From positions 930,001-994,000 of the forward strand of contig OY780932.1 in NCBI GenBank assembly GCA_963675945.1: 64,000 bases of DNA. Direction: 5' to 3'. This document shows, piece after piece, positions 63,796-64,000 of the stretch; position 1 is the stretch's first letter, and each line of letters begins with the position of its first letter. The notes beneath the pieces are model-generated. The model saw only the letters and a list, made by a program, of their open reading frames with translations. It did no database searches and was not told the origin of the DNA. The stretch comes from G963556115 sp963675945. Lineage in GTDB: Bacteria > Planctomycetota > SZUA-567. The translations under genes were made by a program, and so were the position numbers.

Positions 63796-64000
63796 CCCTA
63801 TATAATAGCCCCTGGTAAACTAAGAAAACCAGAATATATGATTCCACTCGGAGTCATGTGTATATCAAGTTCATTAAAAACCGCTGGTTTTAATGTCTTT
63901 ACTTTGAATTTAAATCACTATGCCGAACCATACTCCGAACTGCAGAAAAAGATAGCAAATAATAATATTGATGTAATACTGACCGGCGGACTTTCCGTAA

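Larger units (their letters stand above)
62678..64000 (+). pseudogene. B12-binding (radical SAM type) protein gene split by IS30, 3' end beyond window
   Basis: The ATG at 62678 (AAAGG 7 bases earlier) begins MNFLIVMP and is cut after codon CCC-TA by the insertion element; the frame resumes at 63801. Joining the two sides through the duplicated CCCTA gives MNFLIVMPYIIAPGKLRKP, then IPLGVMCISSSLKTAGFNVF and DVILTGGLSV, the N-terminal B12-binding domain found in front of radical SAM domains (BchE/PhpK type). As present, the reading frame stops within the IS, so it is probably inactive. It would be the third radical SAM gene of the cluster. Confidence 0.85.

Overview
The window comes from a Gram-negative, flagellated bacterium. 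It encodes an outer-membrane autotransporter, two outer-membrane barrel proteins, an LpxL-type lipid A acyltransferase and two flagellins, and housekeeping genes on both strands use ordinary Shine-Dalgarno sites and the standard code (UGA is a normal stop in several genes). I cannot name the lineage from sequence alone. The mix of sigma-54, very large flagellins and an SpvB/Rhs toxin would suit a PVC-group (for example Lentisphaerota) or similar environmental or gut bacterium, but that is a weak inference.

Layout. 1-3600: the conserved translation cluster thrS-infC-rpmI (minus strand; infC has the classic AUU start) and tRNA-Val. 3776-5270: a DUF523/DUF1722 protein and a small periplasmic protein. 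5472-14981: a giant 3169-residue autotransporter whose passenger holds a nearly perfect 255-bp tandem array of about 12 units. 16148-20403: an anchored periplasmic protein and the tsaE-thiL-lpxL-like-purC run. 20614-23904: two paralogous coiled-coil plus beta-barrel outer-membrane proteins. 24231-26929: rpoN and an NtrB-like kinase, preceded by a large dyad over the rpoN promoter. 27275-29596: scpA with a C-terminal extension of about 500 residues made largely of 116-residue repeats. 29834-34256: MarC, a phosphoesterase, an SGNH hydrolase, and a tightly overlapping methyltransferase-TetR-ferredoxin operon in which TetR seems to start at AUA. 34929-41849: a Vps62-domain protein followed by an SpvB/TcdB/Rhs toxin-like gene of 2065 codons broken by one in-frame UGA. 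42018-49621: two giant flagellins and a TPR protein. 49671-49748: tRNA-Pro. 50208-62631: a visibly A+T-rich surface-glycan or protein-glycosylation cluster (nucleotide-sugar dehydrogenase, FkbM methyltransferase, GDP-mannose 3,5-epimerase, two radical SAM proteins, a methyltransferase, two large glycosyltransferase-like proteins, an isochorismatase-fold protein). 62678-64000: a B12-binding (radical SAM type) gene split by an IS30-family element with a 5-bp target duplication; removing the element restores the frame.

How it fits together. The flagellins, TPR protein and glycan cluster lie side by side and may form one flagellar or cell-surface decoration locus placed beside a tRNA gene, a common site for acquired islands. 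The best candidates for something undescribed are the ScpA coding-repeat extension, the Vps62 plus SpvB/Rhs pair with its internal UGA, the homogenised autotransporter array, the AUA-started TetR overlapping its methyltransferase partner, and the radical SAM/GDP-mannose epimerase glycan cluster.
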